Shown: positions 18,865 through 27,588, counted from the stretch's first letter. The stretch is 64,000 bases of DNA from Salipaludibacillus neizhouensis (GCF_002886185.1 NZ_KZ614146.1:1844930-1908929); one strand, 5' to 3'. Notes: generated by a model not told the origin, from the sequence alone. Numbers and translations are program-made.

Positions 18865-19869
18865 ATGAATTTAAGTATATTAGATCAATCGCCAGTTTCA
18901 TCAGGTGCTACCGCTTCAGATGCTCTCCAAGCATCGATGCTACTTGCTCAGGAAGGAGAAAAGCTTGGTTATAAACGGTACTGGATCGCCGAGCATCACA
19001 ATTATCCTGCCCTTGCAACCTCTTCTCCTGAGGTGATGTTAGGTTACATTGGTGCTAATACGTCATCCATTAGAATTGGAGCAGGAGCGATTTTACTTCC
19101 ACATTACAAGCCCTATAAAGTTGCTGAAACTTTCCATTTACTAGCTACACTATTTCCGGGAAGAGTGGATTTAGGAATTGGTAGGTCACCTGGTGGATCA
19201 GCAGAAGCAATGATCGCACTATCAGGCAACTTTCTAGAAAATGTCCGAAAAACCCCCCAACTAGTGGAAGAGCTTCTATACTTCATAAATCGGAGTTTTC
19301 CTAATGATCATCAGTTTGCCCAATTAAATGCTCTACCAATACCTGATGTCAATCCGGAAACTTGGCTTCTTGGTACAAGTGGAAAGAGTGCTAATCTAGC
19401 TGCTGAGAAAGGTCTTTCCTATGCATTTGGGCATTTTATGACCGAAAAAGATGGCCCAAGTATTGTCCAACAGTATCGACAGCATTTTAGAGTAAATAGT
19501 TCCGGGCAACCATCACAAGTAATTGTTGCTGTTTCGGTTATATGTGCAGAAACGGAAGAAGAAGCTTATCGTATAGCATTGAGTTGCTTACTTTGGAGTA
19601 TTCAAGCAAGTAGAGGGGTTACCAGTGGTATCCCATCAGTAGAAGAGGCAAGAGCTTATTCGTTTAATAAGGACGAGAAAAAGATACTCGAAAACCTTCG
19701 TTCAAGAATGGTTATCGGAAATGTGAGGAATGTTATAGAGCAACTGCGGAATTTACAATCAACTTACAAGGCTGATGAAATCATGATTGTAACGATTACA
19801 CATAGTTATAAGGATAGACTTAAATCCTATGAACTTATAGCAGAAGAACTTGCTCTTTACATAAAGTAA
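18865..19869 (+). CDS. Luciferase-like monooxygenase (LLM class, YhbW-type)
   Basis: The 334-residue flavin-dependent oxidoreductase begins LSILDQSPVSSGATASDAL and has YWIAEHHN and GRVDLGIGRSPGG, characteristic of the MsnO8/YhbW group of LLM-class enzymes. It has a TIM-barrel fold and would use reduced FMN supplied by a separate reductase. Substrate unknown; the neighbours give no pathway hint. ATG follows GGGAG. Confidence 0.88.
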   Translation: MNLSILDQSPVSSGATASDALQASMLLAQEGEKLGYKRYWIAEHHNYPALATSSPEVMLGYIGANTSSIRIGAGAILLPHYKPYKVAETFHLLATLFPGRVDLGIGRSPGGSAEAMIALSGNFLENVRKTPQLVEELLYFINRSFPNDHQFAQLNALPIPDVNPETWLLGTSGKSANLAAEKGLSYAFGHFMTEKDGPSIVQQYRQHFRVNSSGQPSQVIVAVSVICAETEEEAYRIALSCLLWSIQASRGVTSGIPSVEEARAYSFNKDEKKILENLRSRMVIGNVRNVIEQLRNLQSTYKADEIMIVTITHSYKDRLKSYELIAEELALYIK

Positions 19870-19960
19870 TCTCTCCGTTCTAATTTATACGTAAATTCTC
19901 TTCATCATATTTTTTAAATAAACAATGTGTTTAATAAAAGGGAAGGAGAGTTCGTAATAT

Positions 19961-20455
19961 ATGTTCAATGAAATCTTTAGCAATATTATTGAGAGTTTTT
20001 CCAATTATAGTTCTATGTATTTAAGAATATTAATCAGTGGAATTATTGGTTTTTTAATTGGATTGGACAGATCTTCCAAACAAAAACCTGCCGGGGTAAA
20101 AACATATATGTATGTAAGCATAGCTTGCACTCTCATTACTCTAGTTTCAATATATAGTGTAGATAAGTTCAGTCAGCCTGACATGGGAACAATGATGGAC
20201 CCAATGCGTCTAGCGGCTCAAATTGTTACTGGTTTAGGCTTCCTTGGTGCCGGTGTTATTCTCAAGACAGGTTTACATGTCAAAGGTTTAACTTCGGCAG
20301 CTATGATTCTCTTTGCCGGAGGTGTAGGGATAGGGATTGGTGCTGGATTTTATGAAATCGTGTTTTTTGCTGTATTCGTAAGTTTTATTCTAGCCCGATT
20401 CGGAAATTGGCTTGAAAAATCAAAATGGCTAAGTGAAAAGGATGTGGAAGATTAA
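19961..20455 (+). CDS. MgtC/SapB family membrane protein
   Basis: The 164-residue protein has four to five spans and the MgtC signature RILISGIIGFLIGLDRSSKQKPAGVKTYM (quoted as RILISGIIGFLIGLDR then KQKPAGVKTYM) and LAAQIVTGLGFLGAGVIL. It lacks the C-terminal cytoplasmic domain of Salmonella MgtC, as do most Firmicute homologues. Roles proposed for the family include magnesium homeostasis and membrane physiology. ATG follows GGGAAGGAGAG. Confidence 0.85.
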   Translation: MFNEIFSNIIESFSNYSSMYLRILISGIIGFLIGLDRSSKQKPAGVKTYMYVSIACTLITLVSIYSVDKFSQPDMGTMMDPMRLAAQIVTGLGFLGAGVILKTGLHVKGLTSAAMILFAGGVGIGIGAGFYEIVFFAVFVSFILARFGNWLEKSKWLSEKDVED

Positions 20456-20465
20456 ATAAGAAATA

Positions 20466-20499
20466 GGAGCCGAAAGAAGTTAGACTTCATTTCGGCTCC
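20466..20499. terminator. Hairpin between convergent genes
   Basis: GGAGCCGAAA pairs perfectly with TTTCGGCTCC around a 14-base loop that itself pairs GAAGT/ACTTC. U-tails are weak on both strands, so this may be a bidirectional terminator. Confidence 0.65.
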
Positions 20500-20506
20500 A
20501 AATAGC

Positions 20507-20698
20507 CTAGCAGTTATCTTGGTTGTTATTAGCTGCTTGGTTGCTCTTGTTGTTTTGATTTAAGAGTTCCTCACTAAATTCTACGTTTGCATTGTCTACG
20601 TTTAATTCGTTGTTGCGATTGTTTTTAGCATTTGCTGCGTTTTTAGCATTATTGTTGGCGTTATTAGCATTGTTGTTGTTTGCATTGTTGTTTGACAT
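20507..20698 (-). CDS. Asn-rich small protein, probable spore protein
   Basis: The 63-residue protein is about half Asn, built of NNAN/NANN-type repeats, then an acidic segment (NVDNANVEFSEELLNQNN) and a final NNNQDNC. The ribosome binding site GGGAGGTGATATAAG is excellent. Low complexity, an EFSEE-like site and Asn/Gln richness recall gamma-type SASP, which are cleaved at EF/SE-type sites, but the usual repeat is not there, so that is inference. The lone terminal Cys is unusual. Confidence 0.55.
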   Translation of the reverse strand: MSNNNANNNNANNANNNAKNAANAKNNRNNELNVDNANVEFSEELLNQNNKSNQAANNNQDNC

Positions 20699-20801
20699 CT
20701 TATATCACCTCCCGAGAATTATTTTCTCCCCCAAATAGTTTTTAATACAAAAAATTAAATAAAAGAAATAATCATTTCTGGAAAATGAACGATTCAATGA
20801 A

Positions 20802-21320
20802 TTACATAATGATTTGAACTAATAGGGCAGTAAGAAACCCTAAGGCTGCCCCAACTATAATATCAGAAGGGTAATGAAGTCCTAAGGCTACTCTAGAAAC
20901 ACCTACAAGTAAACCAATTATAAGAAGAAATGGTATAAAAACGGGAGCATAAATCATGATAGGGGTAGTAAAAGAAAAAATCGCAGTCGTGTGACCGGAC
21001 GGAAAAGACGAGTCTTTTAGAGGATTTGCAGCAACAATAGAACACTTGTTAGTAAGGTAAGGTCTTTGTCGTGAGAATTGTTTTTTTATCAGATACACCG
21101 TTGTGTGACTAACGAGTAACGCCACAGCAGACTGAAAAGCAATAATTTGCCATGCTTCTTGTGCAAATAGTAGAAACAGGCATGCTAATGATACTGTGCA
21201 AATGCCCCCTCCTAAATGGGTAACCAATGTCATTCCTTTATGGTACATTGAATGAGATTGATTCATCATCCGAAACAGAGCAAGATCTGTGTGAATAATC
21301 CACTCCCTTGATCTTATCAC
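20802..21320 (-). CDS. PAP2 family phosphatase
   Basis: The 172-residue membrane phosphatase has the three PAP2 motifs: KKQFSRQRP, PSGHT and SRVALGLHYPSD. Between them lie five to six spans. Family members dephosphorylate undecaprenyl diphosphate, phosphatidate or phosphatidylglycerol phosphate; BcrC-like activity is plausible but unproven. GTG start 21320 lies behind AGGAGG. Monocistronic. Confidence 0.88.
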   Translation of the reverse strand: MIRSREWIIHTDLALFRMMNQSHSMYHKGMTLVTHLGGGICTVSLACLFLLFAQEAWQIIAFQSAVALLVSHTTVYLIKKQFSRQRPYLTNKCSIVAANPLKDSSFPSGHTTAIFSFTTPIMIYAPVFIPFLLIIGLLVGVSRVALGLHYPSDIIVGAALGFLTALLVQIIM

Positions 21321-21571
21321 GTGTCAAACCTCCTTTTAATTTAACCAGCATTATGTTCATCTTAAGCATATAGAAATTAGTTTAAGATAATATAATTTTC
21401 ATATGAAGGTTTTACAAAGATTGTATAAACGACAGAAAAAAATGTCTATGCGTTATGAGTTCTCAAGAAAATAGAAGGATGGGTTTTCTTAGACACGCTT
21501 GGCGTAAAGATAGCTCTCCACCATAAATTATCCATAAATAAAAGCTCATTTCTATAAAATGAGCCAAATGT

Positions 21572-22003
21572 TTAGTCTTCATCTCGAATGGAAACCCCGT
21601 GATTAGACTTATTGTTTTCGATTAAGCGATACAAATGAACCGTTAAAAGCCCACGCTGGTAAAAAGCATCCATTTTATCTCGTCTAACAGAAAAAGGAAG
21701 CTCTACAATTCGTTTAAAAGGACCTTCATAAAGTTCTTTTTGAATTAAGTGAAAACCGTTATTTTCGAGACTAGAAGTACCACTGACTTCCAGTGTTTTT
21801 TCATTGATATTCAACCGAATATCATCTAGTTTTTTTATTCCTGGCAAGAAAATGAGACAAATTAATTCATTTCCAGATTCATATACGTTTGCTTTTGGTT
21901 GATGATGATCATTACCATCAAAAATGCCATTAAAACTACTCCAAAAATCATCTTCGAAAAATTTCTTAAAAGGTTTATTCCAATTTTGCGAATAATCTTC
22001 CAA
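21572..22003 (-). CDS. Hsp20/alpha-crystallin-like protein downstream of gerP
   Basis: The 143-residue protein has a central alpha-crystallin domain (residues about 40-130; PKANVYESGNELICLIFLPGI, quoted in parts, then IRLNINEKTLEVSGT and LLTVHL). The C-terminal I-x-I oligomerisation motif is absent. The TTG at 22003 has GAGG 8 bases upstream, so I prefer it over the GTG at 22012. It follows gerPE by 30 bases in the same direction, so it is likely in the gerP operon and may act as a spore-coat chaperone like B. subtilis CotM-type proteins. Confidence 0.7.
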   Translation of the reverse strand: MEDYSQNWNKPFKKFFEDDFWSSFNGIFDGNDHHQPKANVYESGNELICLIFLPGIKKLDDIRLNINEKTLEVSGTSSLENNGFHLIQKELYEGPFKRIVELPFSVRRDKMDAFYQRGLLTVHLYRLIENNKSNHGVSIRDED

Positions 22004-22033
22004 AAATCTCACCTCTTTACAGGTTAATTTATT

Positions 22034-22447
22034 TCAGGCTTTCGCATTCACATTATTGCTCGGCCCTATATCCGAATTTGGATCTCCTTGTAACTGTCTA
22101 ATATGTTTCACTCTTGATTCTGCGTCAATTACTTTAGTGGACCCGATGAGTAAAACTCCAGAGGCTGAAACACTCGTAATATCAATTTTGTTCACATAAA
22201 TCGAAGAGGAATCATTAACTCTAGTAAAATTAATATGCTCGTTAATAAGCGCTTTCGGTAAAGGCATTGTAAAAATAGGATAAGCATCAAAGTCACCTTC
22301 GTCCCCGTAAAACCGTTCAAATTCTCGTTGTACAGCCAAGGCATTTGCACGAGGTTTGATACTCCATGAGTCACCAATTTCAAAAACAGAGTTCAAGGAA
22401 ACATCTGTAACATGTATCTTATTAACAATCGATGTTCTTTTAAACAA
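22034..22447 (-). CDS. gerPE: Spore germination protein GerPE
   Basis: Product of 137 residues starting FKRTSIVNKIHVTDVSLNSV and FEIGDSWSIKPRANALAVQRE, the GerPE pattern with paired xxFEIGD / LLIGSTKVIDAESR beta motifs. The TTG at 22447 is preferred: AAGGAG lies 9 bases upstream (22453-22463 region, overlapping the gerPD stop). An in-frame ATG at 22492 would lie inside gerPD. GerP proteins let germinants pass the spore coat. Confidence 0.82.
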   Translation of the reverse strand: MFKRTSIVNKIHVTDVSLNSVFEIGDSWSIKPRANALAVQREFERFYGDEGDFDAYPIFTMPLPKALINEHINFTRVNDSSSIYVNKIDITSVSASGVLLIGSTKVIDAESRVKHIRQLQGDPNSDIGPSNNVNAKA

Positions 22448-22460
22448 TTTATATAACTCC

Positions 22461-22637
22461 TTACGACCGGGAAAGTGGAACAAACGGTCCAATAATTAAC
22501 GATTCTGGTGGTGTATCAAAAACAGAAGATAATGATATAGAATCAGTATCTCCAACAAGAAAAACCGATGAACTAGTTACACCAATAATTCGAACATTGT
22601 CTACACATACTTGTTTGTTTACGACGGTAAAATTCAT
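22461..22637 (-). CDS. gerPD: Spore germination protein GerPD (58 aa)
   Basis: The short ORF begins MNFTVVNKQVCVDN and contains VTSSSVFLVGDTDSISLSS, ending TPPESLIIGPFVPLSRS, a close match to GerPD. It lies exactly between gerPC (2 bases upstream) and gerPE, as in Bacillus. Role: part of the gerP-encoded coat-permeability system. Confidence 0.85.
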   Translation of the reverse strand: MNFTVVNKQVCVDNVRIIGVTSSSVFLVGDTDSISLSSVFDTPPESLIIGPFVPLSRS

Positions 22638-22639
22638 GC

Positions 22640-23257
22640 CTATTCATTCTCCTTTCTTGGTAAATGCCTGACAAATTCTACACATGTATTATGAATGTCT
22701 TCTTTTACTTTACTTATTGTCATGTTTTTGAGTCTTTCACTTTCTTCTTGAGTTAAATTATTCAGGTCGGTTTTGCTTAAGTAATGCTCTATTCGACTAT
22801 CTATTTGTTTTCTGATGTCTTCAACAATGTATTCGCGATAATCATTATTTAATGGCTTGTTATATTGATTTTCAATTGATTCAATATCCCGAAATGATTC
22901 CTCGTTAAGGTACTCATGCACTTGTTCTTGAATAGTTCTGAAAAACTCTGAATTCTGTTGCTTAACAGGAGGTACATTTAAATCTTGTTGGTTAACTGAA
23001 AAATCGTCAATAGTCCCTTGACCGTGATTTGGACTGAGACCGATATTCAAAGTACCTTCCAGTCGCTCAATTTTTAATTGATCAAATTTATAATCAATCC
23101 TGTCAACTCGTGAAACATGATTTTCTTTTAAAGTCGCCATCTCATTTTTGAGTTGCTCATTGTCTGTCTCAAGCTTAGAAATCCTTTCATATTGGGAGTT
23201 TAAATGCCAATACAATTGTTGGATTTGCTGTATTACATCTGGGTTATTATTATACAT
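22640..23257 (-). CDS. gerPC: Spore germination protein GerPC
   Basis: The 205-residue protein has an N-terminal coiled coil (residues about 8-55, QLYWHLNSQYERISKLETDN) and an amphipathic helical C-terminal part, as GerPC. It starts MYNNNPDVIQQIQQL after GGAGGAGG. It follows gerPB by 34 bases in the operon. The middle is less conserved, so recognition rests on N-terminus and position. Confidence 0.82.
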   Translation of the reverse strand: MYNNNPDVIQQIQQLYWHLNSQYERISKLETDNEQLKNEMATLKENHVSRVDRIDYKFDQLKIERLEGTLNIGLSPNHGQGTIDDFSVNQQDLNVPPVKQQNSEFFRTIQEQVHEYLNEESFRDIESIENQYNKPLNNDYREYIVEDIRKQIDSRIEHYLSKTDLNNLTQEESERLKNMTISKVKEDIHNTCVEFVRHLPRKENE

Positions 23258-23291
23258 ACAACCTCCTCCTTAAATTATCATCTTTAAAAAT

Positions 23292-23510
23292 CTAACCAGT
23301 AGGAGGAGCAAGAGGCACGAGCGGAGTTACCTCAGGTGCTTCCTGAGAGGTTTCAGCTCCCGGTGCCGGTTCAGTAAATCCTCCTGTATTATAAAGGTTA
23401 GATAATGATTTAATAATTCCAGCACTCCCAATTTGAAATACAGAAGAGTTCGTTATCCCGTCAATTTTCAAATTGTGGATCGTTATATTTTGATTTATGT
23501 GGAAGTTCAT
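23292..23510 (-). CDS. gerPB: Spore germination protein GerPB
   Basis: The 72-residue product begins MNFHINQNITIHNLKIDGI and has FQIGSAGIIKSLSNLYNTGGF, diagnostic for GerPB; the tail is Pro/Glu-rich (EAPEVTPLVPLAPPTG), as usual. It is the second gene of the operon, 12 bases from gerPA. Confidence 0.87.
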   Translation of the reverse strand: MNFHINQNITIHNLKIDGITNSSVFQIGSAGIIKSLSNLYNTGGFTEPAPGAETSQEAPEVTPLVPLAPPTG

Positions 23511-23522
23511 ACTTTCCTCCTT

Positions 23523-23744
23523 TTAAATAACTGAACTGACATTTGAATCCGCTACATCTCTGTCATACGTATTGGTGGAACTTTGATTGTTTCTAACCCT
23601 TAAACCATCACCTGTGTTAAATGATCCGGATCCTGCAAATGTTTTAGCGGTGCTAACGGGGGCAATCGTAAATACATCACCTATATTAAACACGCCACTG
23701 CTCGAGACAGCTATTACTTTCACGGCACCTACCAAAGCTGGCAT
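23523..23744 (-). CDS. gerPA: Spore germination protein GerPA
   Basis: The 73-residue protein begins MPALVGAVKVIAVSSSGVFN with IGDVFTIAPVSTAKTFAGSG and NTGDG, the GerPA/GerPF repeat fold. First-gene position and the promoter at 23781-23807 support GerPA. It is paralogous to the lone gene at 24042-24257. Confidence 0.78.
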   Translation of the reverse strand: MPALVGAVKVIAVSSSGVFNIGDVFTIAPVSTAKTFAGSGSFNTGDGLRVRNNQSSTNTYDRDVADSNVSSVI

Positions 23745-23780
23745 AAATAATCATCCTTTAATAAACTGTTTAACTTATAG

Positions 23781-23807
23781 TAGCCTATGTAAATCCGTGA
23801 AAATTGT
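23781..23807 (-). promoter_or_regulatory. Sigma-K promoter of the gerP operon
   Basis: On the minus strand AC is followed by 16 bases and then CATAGGCTA, matching the sigma-K pattern AC-N16/17-CATANNNTA. It lies about 40 bases upstream of gerPA. Late mother-cell control of gerP is established in B. subtilis; this site is inferred from the pattern alone. Confidence 0.65.
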
Positions 23808-24041
23808 TCATATTATTAAGTAAAAAGGAATAGTTGAGAGGGGATATAGGAATAATGGAATCATTTTAAGAATTTATCAACGAAGAGATAAAACCAGAAG
23901 GAGATGGAGGGGAGAGTAGTAATAGTACTTAGTACTGAATTTAATCGATGCGTTTATTCCTACTACCTCCTTTATTACAGCTAATACTCATTGCTTATCC
24001 TCCAGTCTTCAAAGGAGAATTTTGTTTAAGTCTCATTCCCC

Positions 24042-24257
24042 TTAAGCATTACCAGTTTGATTTTGATCTACAACATCTGGATCTGCTGTATTGTTTATGT
24101 TAATTCCGTTATTGGTCACGATAAAATCCCCCGTATTACCTGCTCCAGAACCAGAAACTGATTTTGTAGTGCTTTTTGGAGAAATATTTTGAGTATCGCC
24201 GAAGTTAATGACTCCTCCATTTGAGTTAATTTTAAAGGAACCGACAATTGAAGGCAT
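24042..24257 (-). CDS. gerPF: GerPF-like spore germination protein, separate from the operon
   Basis: The 71-residue product (MPSIVGSFKINSNGGVINFG, then SGAGNTGDF and DVVDQNQTGNA) belongs to the same GerPA/PF family. It lies about 300 bases upstream of gerPA with its own ribosome binding site. In B. subtilis gerPF is the last gene of the operon; here no gerPF follows gerPE. So it is the relocated gerPF or an extra GerPA-type paralog. The AC-N16-AATAAAAAT stretch upstream resembles a sigma-K promoter only weakly. Confidence 0.72.
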   Translation of the reverse strand: MPSIVGSFKINSNGGVINFGDTQNISPKSTTKSVSGSGAGNTGDFIVTNNGININNTADPDVVDQNQTGNA

Positions 24258-24451
24258 AGAAACACCCTTTTCAATTTCTGTATTTCTATATTTTTATTCT
24301 GCCACAGAAAAATGGTTACATCTCAGCTAATAGTTGTATTATCTTTCGCTCACACCTACAATATAAATTTGAATTATGAGAACTTCTTTTAATATTTTGC
24401 GCCTTGAACATGTTAGTATTACTATACAATCACTGATTTTGGAGGTAAGGC

Positions 24452-25081
24452 ATGAGCAATTGGTTCCCGAAACTTTATAACCCGCTTATGAAGCCATTGG
24501 AAAAAATAGGCTTCGGAAATATCCGAAAAGAACTGCTTTTAAATGCAAAGGGGCAGGTTCTGGAAATAGGTTCTGGAACAGGATTTAATTTCTCTTATTA
24601 TAAACATGCCGATAAGGTCGTAGCAGTTGAACCGGCAACGCAAATGAAGGAACAGTCCTTTATCCAGATAAAAAAAGCCTCTGTTCCAATAGAAGTAATA
24701 TCAGCAAGTGGTGAAAAACTACCATTTGCTGATAATTCTTTTGATACGGTCGTAGGAACTTTGGTCCTGTGTACTATTCCTAATCCTGAGCAAGCTTTAA
24801 AAGAAATGCGAAGAGTTTGTAAACCAAATGGAAAAATCCTGCTTTTTGAACATGTCCGCTTAGAAAATAAGTTTTTCGGTTCGCTTCAAGATTGGTTGAC
24901 TCCTTTTTGGAAACATATATGTGACGGGTGTCATCTAAATCGAAATACTCTTCAATTAATCGAACAAACAGGGCTTCAAGTCGATATGATAGAAAAACAT
25001 TATAAGAAAATCTTTCTTGTTATTGAAGCTTCAATAATAAGTAATGACTATGAAAGGCGGTCCGAGATTGAAAACATCTAG
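24452..25081 (+). CDS. Class I SAM-dependent methyltransferase, UbiE-like
   Basis: The 209-residue enzyme has motif I LEIGSGTGFNFSYY, an acidic residue after strand 2 (VAVEPATQMKE) and SFDTVVGTLVLCTIPNPEQALKEM (quoted in parts: SFDTVVGTLVLCTI). It resembles small phospholipid/quinone-type methyltransferases. ATG follows GGAGG. It overlaps the next gene by 14 bases, so the two are an operon. Confidence 0.85.
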   Translation: MSNWFPKLYNPLMKPLEKIGFGNIRKELLLNAKGQVLEIGSGTGFNFSYYKHADKVVAVEPATQMKEQSFIQIKKASVPIEVISASGEKLPFADNSFDTVVGTLVLCTIPNPEQALKEMRRVCKPNGKILLFEHVRLENKFFGSLQDWLTPFWKHICDGCHLNRNTLQLIEQTGLQVDMIEKHYKKIFLVIEASIISNDYERRSEIENI

Positions 25082-25922
25082 AAAAAAGCTTGTCACTATA
25101 GGTGCAGCGTTAACTTCTATTGTTTGTTTTTCTTATGAGCAAAACAATCGCATTTCAAGCAGTGAAATTACTATTAAGTCAGAGAAGCTTCCACAAAGCT
25201 TTGATAATTTCAACATTGTTCAGCTGTCAGATTTACATAATAAATCTTTCAGAAAAAATCATAGTAAGTTAGTGAAGAAGGTGATTCATGCAAACCCTAA
25301 TATCATTCTTTTTACAGGCGATTTAGTTGATAAAAGAAGTTACCGTCCAGAGATAAGTTTAATTCTTATGAAGAAATTAGTTAAAATTGCTCCAGTCTAT
25401 TATGTGACCGGTAATCATGAATGGGCAACAGGACACTTTCATGAATTCGAGAATAGTTTAATCAATCTTGGTGTTCACGTACTGAGAAACACCTATAAAG
25501 AGCTTGTCGTTGGGGATGAGATCATTCATTTACTTGGAATCGATGATCCGTCAAGCTTGGCCGAACCTATCAGAGAAAGACAATCAACTGGTGAGACATT
25601 AAGAACCCTTTTTAAAGAAATAGATAATAAGAGTAGCTATAAAATATTATTATCACATCGTCCAGAATTTTTGTCACTGTATGCACAATTTGACATTGAT
25701 CTGATATTTTCAGGACATGCTCACGGGGGCCAGTTTAGATTTCCCGTTTTAGGGGGCTTATTTGCTCCTCATCAAGGATTTTTACCTCGTTATACTTCAG
25801 GTATAAATATAGAAAAGAATTCCACATTGATTGTCAACAGGGGACTTGGTAACAGTCTTTTTCCGCAAAGAATTTTCAACAGACCGGAAATCATTGTAAC
25901 AAAATTATCCGTAATGAGATAA
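25068..25922 (+). CDS. Metallophosphoesterase (YkoQ/YaeI-like)
   Basis: The calcineurin-like phosphoesterase of 284 residues has the metal motifs QLSDLHN, FTGDLVD, TGNHEW and SGHAHGGQ, with a signal-anchor-like N-terminus (ALTSIVCFSYEQ). The TTG at 25068 is chosen because AGGCGG lies 7 bases upstream; an ATG at 25044 would overlap the previous gene more. Such enzymes are membrane-attached with extracytoplasmic catalytic domains; lipid or nucleotide substrates are unknown. Confidence 0.82.
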   Translation: MKTSRKKLVTIGAALTSIVCFSYEQNNRISSSEITIKSEKLPQSFDNFNIVQLSDLHNKSFRKNHSKLVKKVIHANPNIILFTGDLVDKRSYRPEISLILMKKLVKIAPVYYVTGNHEWATGHFHEFENSLINLGVHVLRNTYKELVVGDEIIHLLGIDDPSSLAEPIRERQSTGETLRTLFKEIDNKSSYKILLSHRPEFLSLYAQFDIDLIFSGHAHGGQFRFPVLGGLFAPHQGFLPRYTSGINIEKNSTLIVNRGLGNSLFPQRIFNRPEIIVTKLSVMR

Positions 25923-25992
25923 TTTTGTTTAGATTAAAGTTTGTGAAAGATATAGTTAAAGGGATGTTTTTTTATTTTTAACATATCCTAAG

Positions 25993-26027
25993 AAGACTAC
26001 AAGGTAACCCTTGTAGTCTTTTTCTCT
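25993..26027 (+). terminator. Rho-independent terminator
   Basis: AAGACTACAAGG and CCTTGTAGTCTT form a perfect 12-bp stem with a 4-base loop, followed by TTTCTC. Confidence 0.88.
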
Positions 26028-26268
26028 TAAATCAATTCCAGTAGAAGAAGCATATAAATAAAGTATTGCTAATTCAAACGAGCTCATTCACCTCTTGAAA
26101 CTAATCTTTTAATAATATAAAGGCTCTGTTAAATCCGAATGCTGTCAACAATTGATTAAGAGGGAAACTTGTCCCCACAACAAATGATTTTTGTTTGCAA
26201 CGCCAAAATTGCCGAAAACAGCCTTCCATGTAACAAAGCCTATTGAAAAGAAAGATGCAGGTGTAGTT
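26028..26268. other. Intergenic before ykuK-like gene
   Basis: AT-rich DNA after the terminator. An in-frame extension back to 26191 (starting MFATPKLPKTAF) precedes the YkuK-like start but has no ribosome binding site and no similarity I can name, so I leave it untranslated. No clear promoter. Confidence 0.4.
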
Positions 26269-26808
26269 ATGATGAAAAATTTAACCGTATTGAACTACTC
26301 ATTTGAAAATTCTCAAGAAAAAAATATGACTTTCGACCATGTATTCAACAGAATCGTTCGTTTTATGAAACGAAACCCAAATGGAAATTATCGTTTGATG
26401 GTAGGAACGGATTCGCAAATTCACCCTAGGTGCACAAGATATATTACAGGGATTGTTATTAAACAAGAAGGAAAAGGCGCATGGGCCTGCCTACGGAGAA
26501 ACGTAGTCTCTAGAAAAATGACAAATTTACATGAAAGAATATCATATGAGACATCTTTAACTGAGGAAGTAGCTTCTCTTTTCACACCCGAAAGAAAAGA
26601 CGAACTAATAAATATTGTTTTACCATACATTTACAAAGGATCGTCCTTTACCATTGAAGGGCACATTGACATTGGATCTGGAGAAAGAAACAAAACAAGA
26701 ATTTATGTTCGGGAAATGGTATCAAGAATTGAATCGATTGGTATGGACCCGAAAATAAAACCAGATTCCTTCGTAGCAAGTGGTTATGCAAATAGATATA
26801 CAAAATAA
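26269..26808 (+). CDS. YkuK-like RNase H-fold protein (DUF458)
   Basis: The product (about 179 residues from MMKNLTVLNYSFEN) contains YRLMVGTDSQIHPRCTRYIT, the DUF458 hallmark with a GTDSQ segment, and a HIDIG acidic block. The fold is predicted to be RNase H-like with acidic residues for metal binding. ATG 26269 or 26272 is preceded by AGGTG. In Bacillus the homologue is monocistronic; the role is not known to me. Confidence 0.8.
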   Translation: MMKNLTVLNYSFENSQEKNMTFDHVFNRIVRFMKRNPNGNYRLMVGTDSQIHPRCTRYITGIVIKQEGKGAWACLRRNVVSRKMTNLHERISYETSLTEEVASLFTPERKDELINIVLPYIYKGSSFTIEGHIDIGSGERNKTRIYVREMVSRIESIGMDPKIKPDSFVASGYANRYTK

Positions 26809-26814
26809 ATTCTG

Positions 26815-27093
26815 CTTGATCTATGAAAGGGAGAGTGCCTTAAATATTGTTTAGAGGGATACCTTTTTTTTAAAAGGGTGTTTTTACTATGATAAATATG
26901 GTATTATTCTTCATGGTGGCATGTATTGGATAAAACCTATCGCAGTAGGGTATTAGACTATTACTTATCCCGCTAGAGTCCTCGCCTTTAGCTTCTTTAA
27001 AACATTTTCCAAATACCGGAAATATTTTTGGGGGTCACTTTCTAAAAAAGTAATATTTTATGATAACAAAGCCGTAAATTAAGGAGAAACACA
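26815..27093. other. Intergenic, possible repeat remnant
   Basis: Contains CGCCTTTAGCTTCTTTAAAA near 26983, similar to an eroded end of the interspersed repeat (compare the reverse complement of 2826-2860 and the block at 28420). Otherwise no feature. Confidence 0.3.
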
Positions 27094-27492
27094 ATGAAAA
27101 AGTTTTTAGTAATAATAACTATTCTGCTACTAGGCTTTATAGGACTTTCTAAATATATATTTGCCCAAGATGGGTTTGATATTAAAGTCATAAATGAAAC
27201 AAATAAAGAGATATCAGGTATATACTTAACTTATGATCATATAAAGTCAGATATAATCGTACCTTCAATTGAACAAGGGGAAGTATATAAACTTAACGTA
27301 AATCCGACCGAGACCTTTGTGGAAAATGCGATGAAACTACAATATAAAGATAAGGAAGAAAAATTACACACAGAATATGTTATTGGCTATTTTGAAAAAG
27401 GGTATTCTGGTAAAGCTGAAATTACAATAAAATCAGTGGATGAAAACGGAAAACTAGACATTGAAATCGTACAAAACGCATCGGCATATTGA
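27094..27492 (+). CDS. Secreted or anchored hypothetical protein (132 aa)
   Basis: It starts MKKFLVIITILLLGFIGLSK, a clear signal peptide or anchor (residues 4-20), followed by a beta-rich extracellular domain (FDIKVINETNKEISGIYLTY then EQGEVYKLNV) with no recognised family. AAGGAGAAACACA precedes the ATG. Monocistronic. Confidence 0.65.
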   Translation: MKKFLVIITILLLGFIGLSKYIFAQDGFDIKVINETNKEISGIYLTYDHIKSDIIVPSIEQGEVYKLNVNPTETFVENAMKLQYKDKEEKLHTEYVIGYFEKGYSGKAEITIKSVDENGKLDIEIVQNASAY

Positions 27493-27547
27493 ACTTAGTT
27501 TATTAATAACAATGTATTTTTCCAGAATAATAGATTCACTTAACCAA

Positions 27548-27588
27548 AAAACTGCCTTGAGTTTTTAACTATCAAGGCAGTTTTAATA
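27548..27588. terminator. Bidirectional Rho-independent terminator
   Basis: Perfect 13-bp stem AAAACTGCCTTGA / TCAAGGCAGTTTT with an 11-base loop and runs of T on both strands; it serves the convergent genes. Confidence 0.88.

Noticed and set aside
21360-21480. Short basic ORF near 21400 on the plus strand (MKVLQRLYKRQKK)
   Set aside because: No ribosome binding site and only 24 codons; probably chance in AT-rich spacer.
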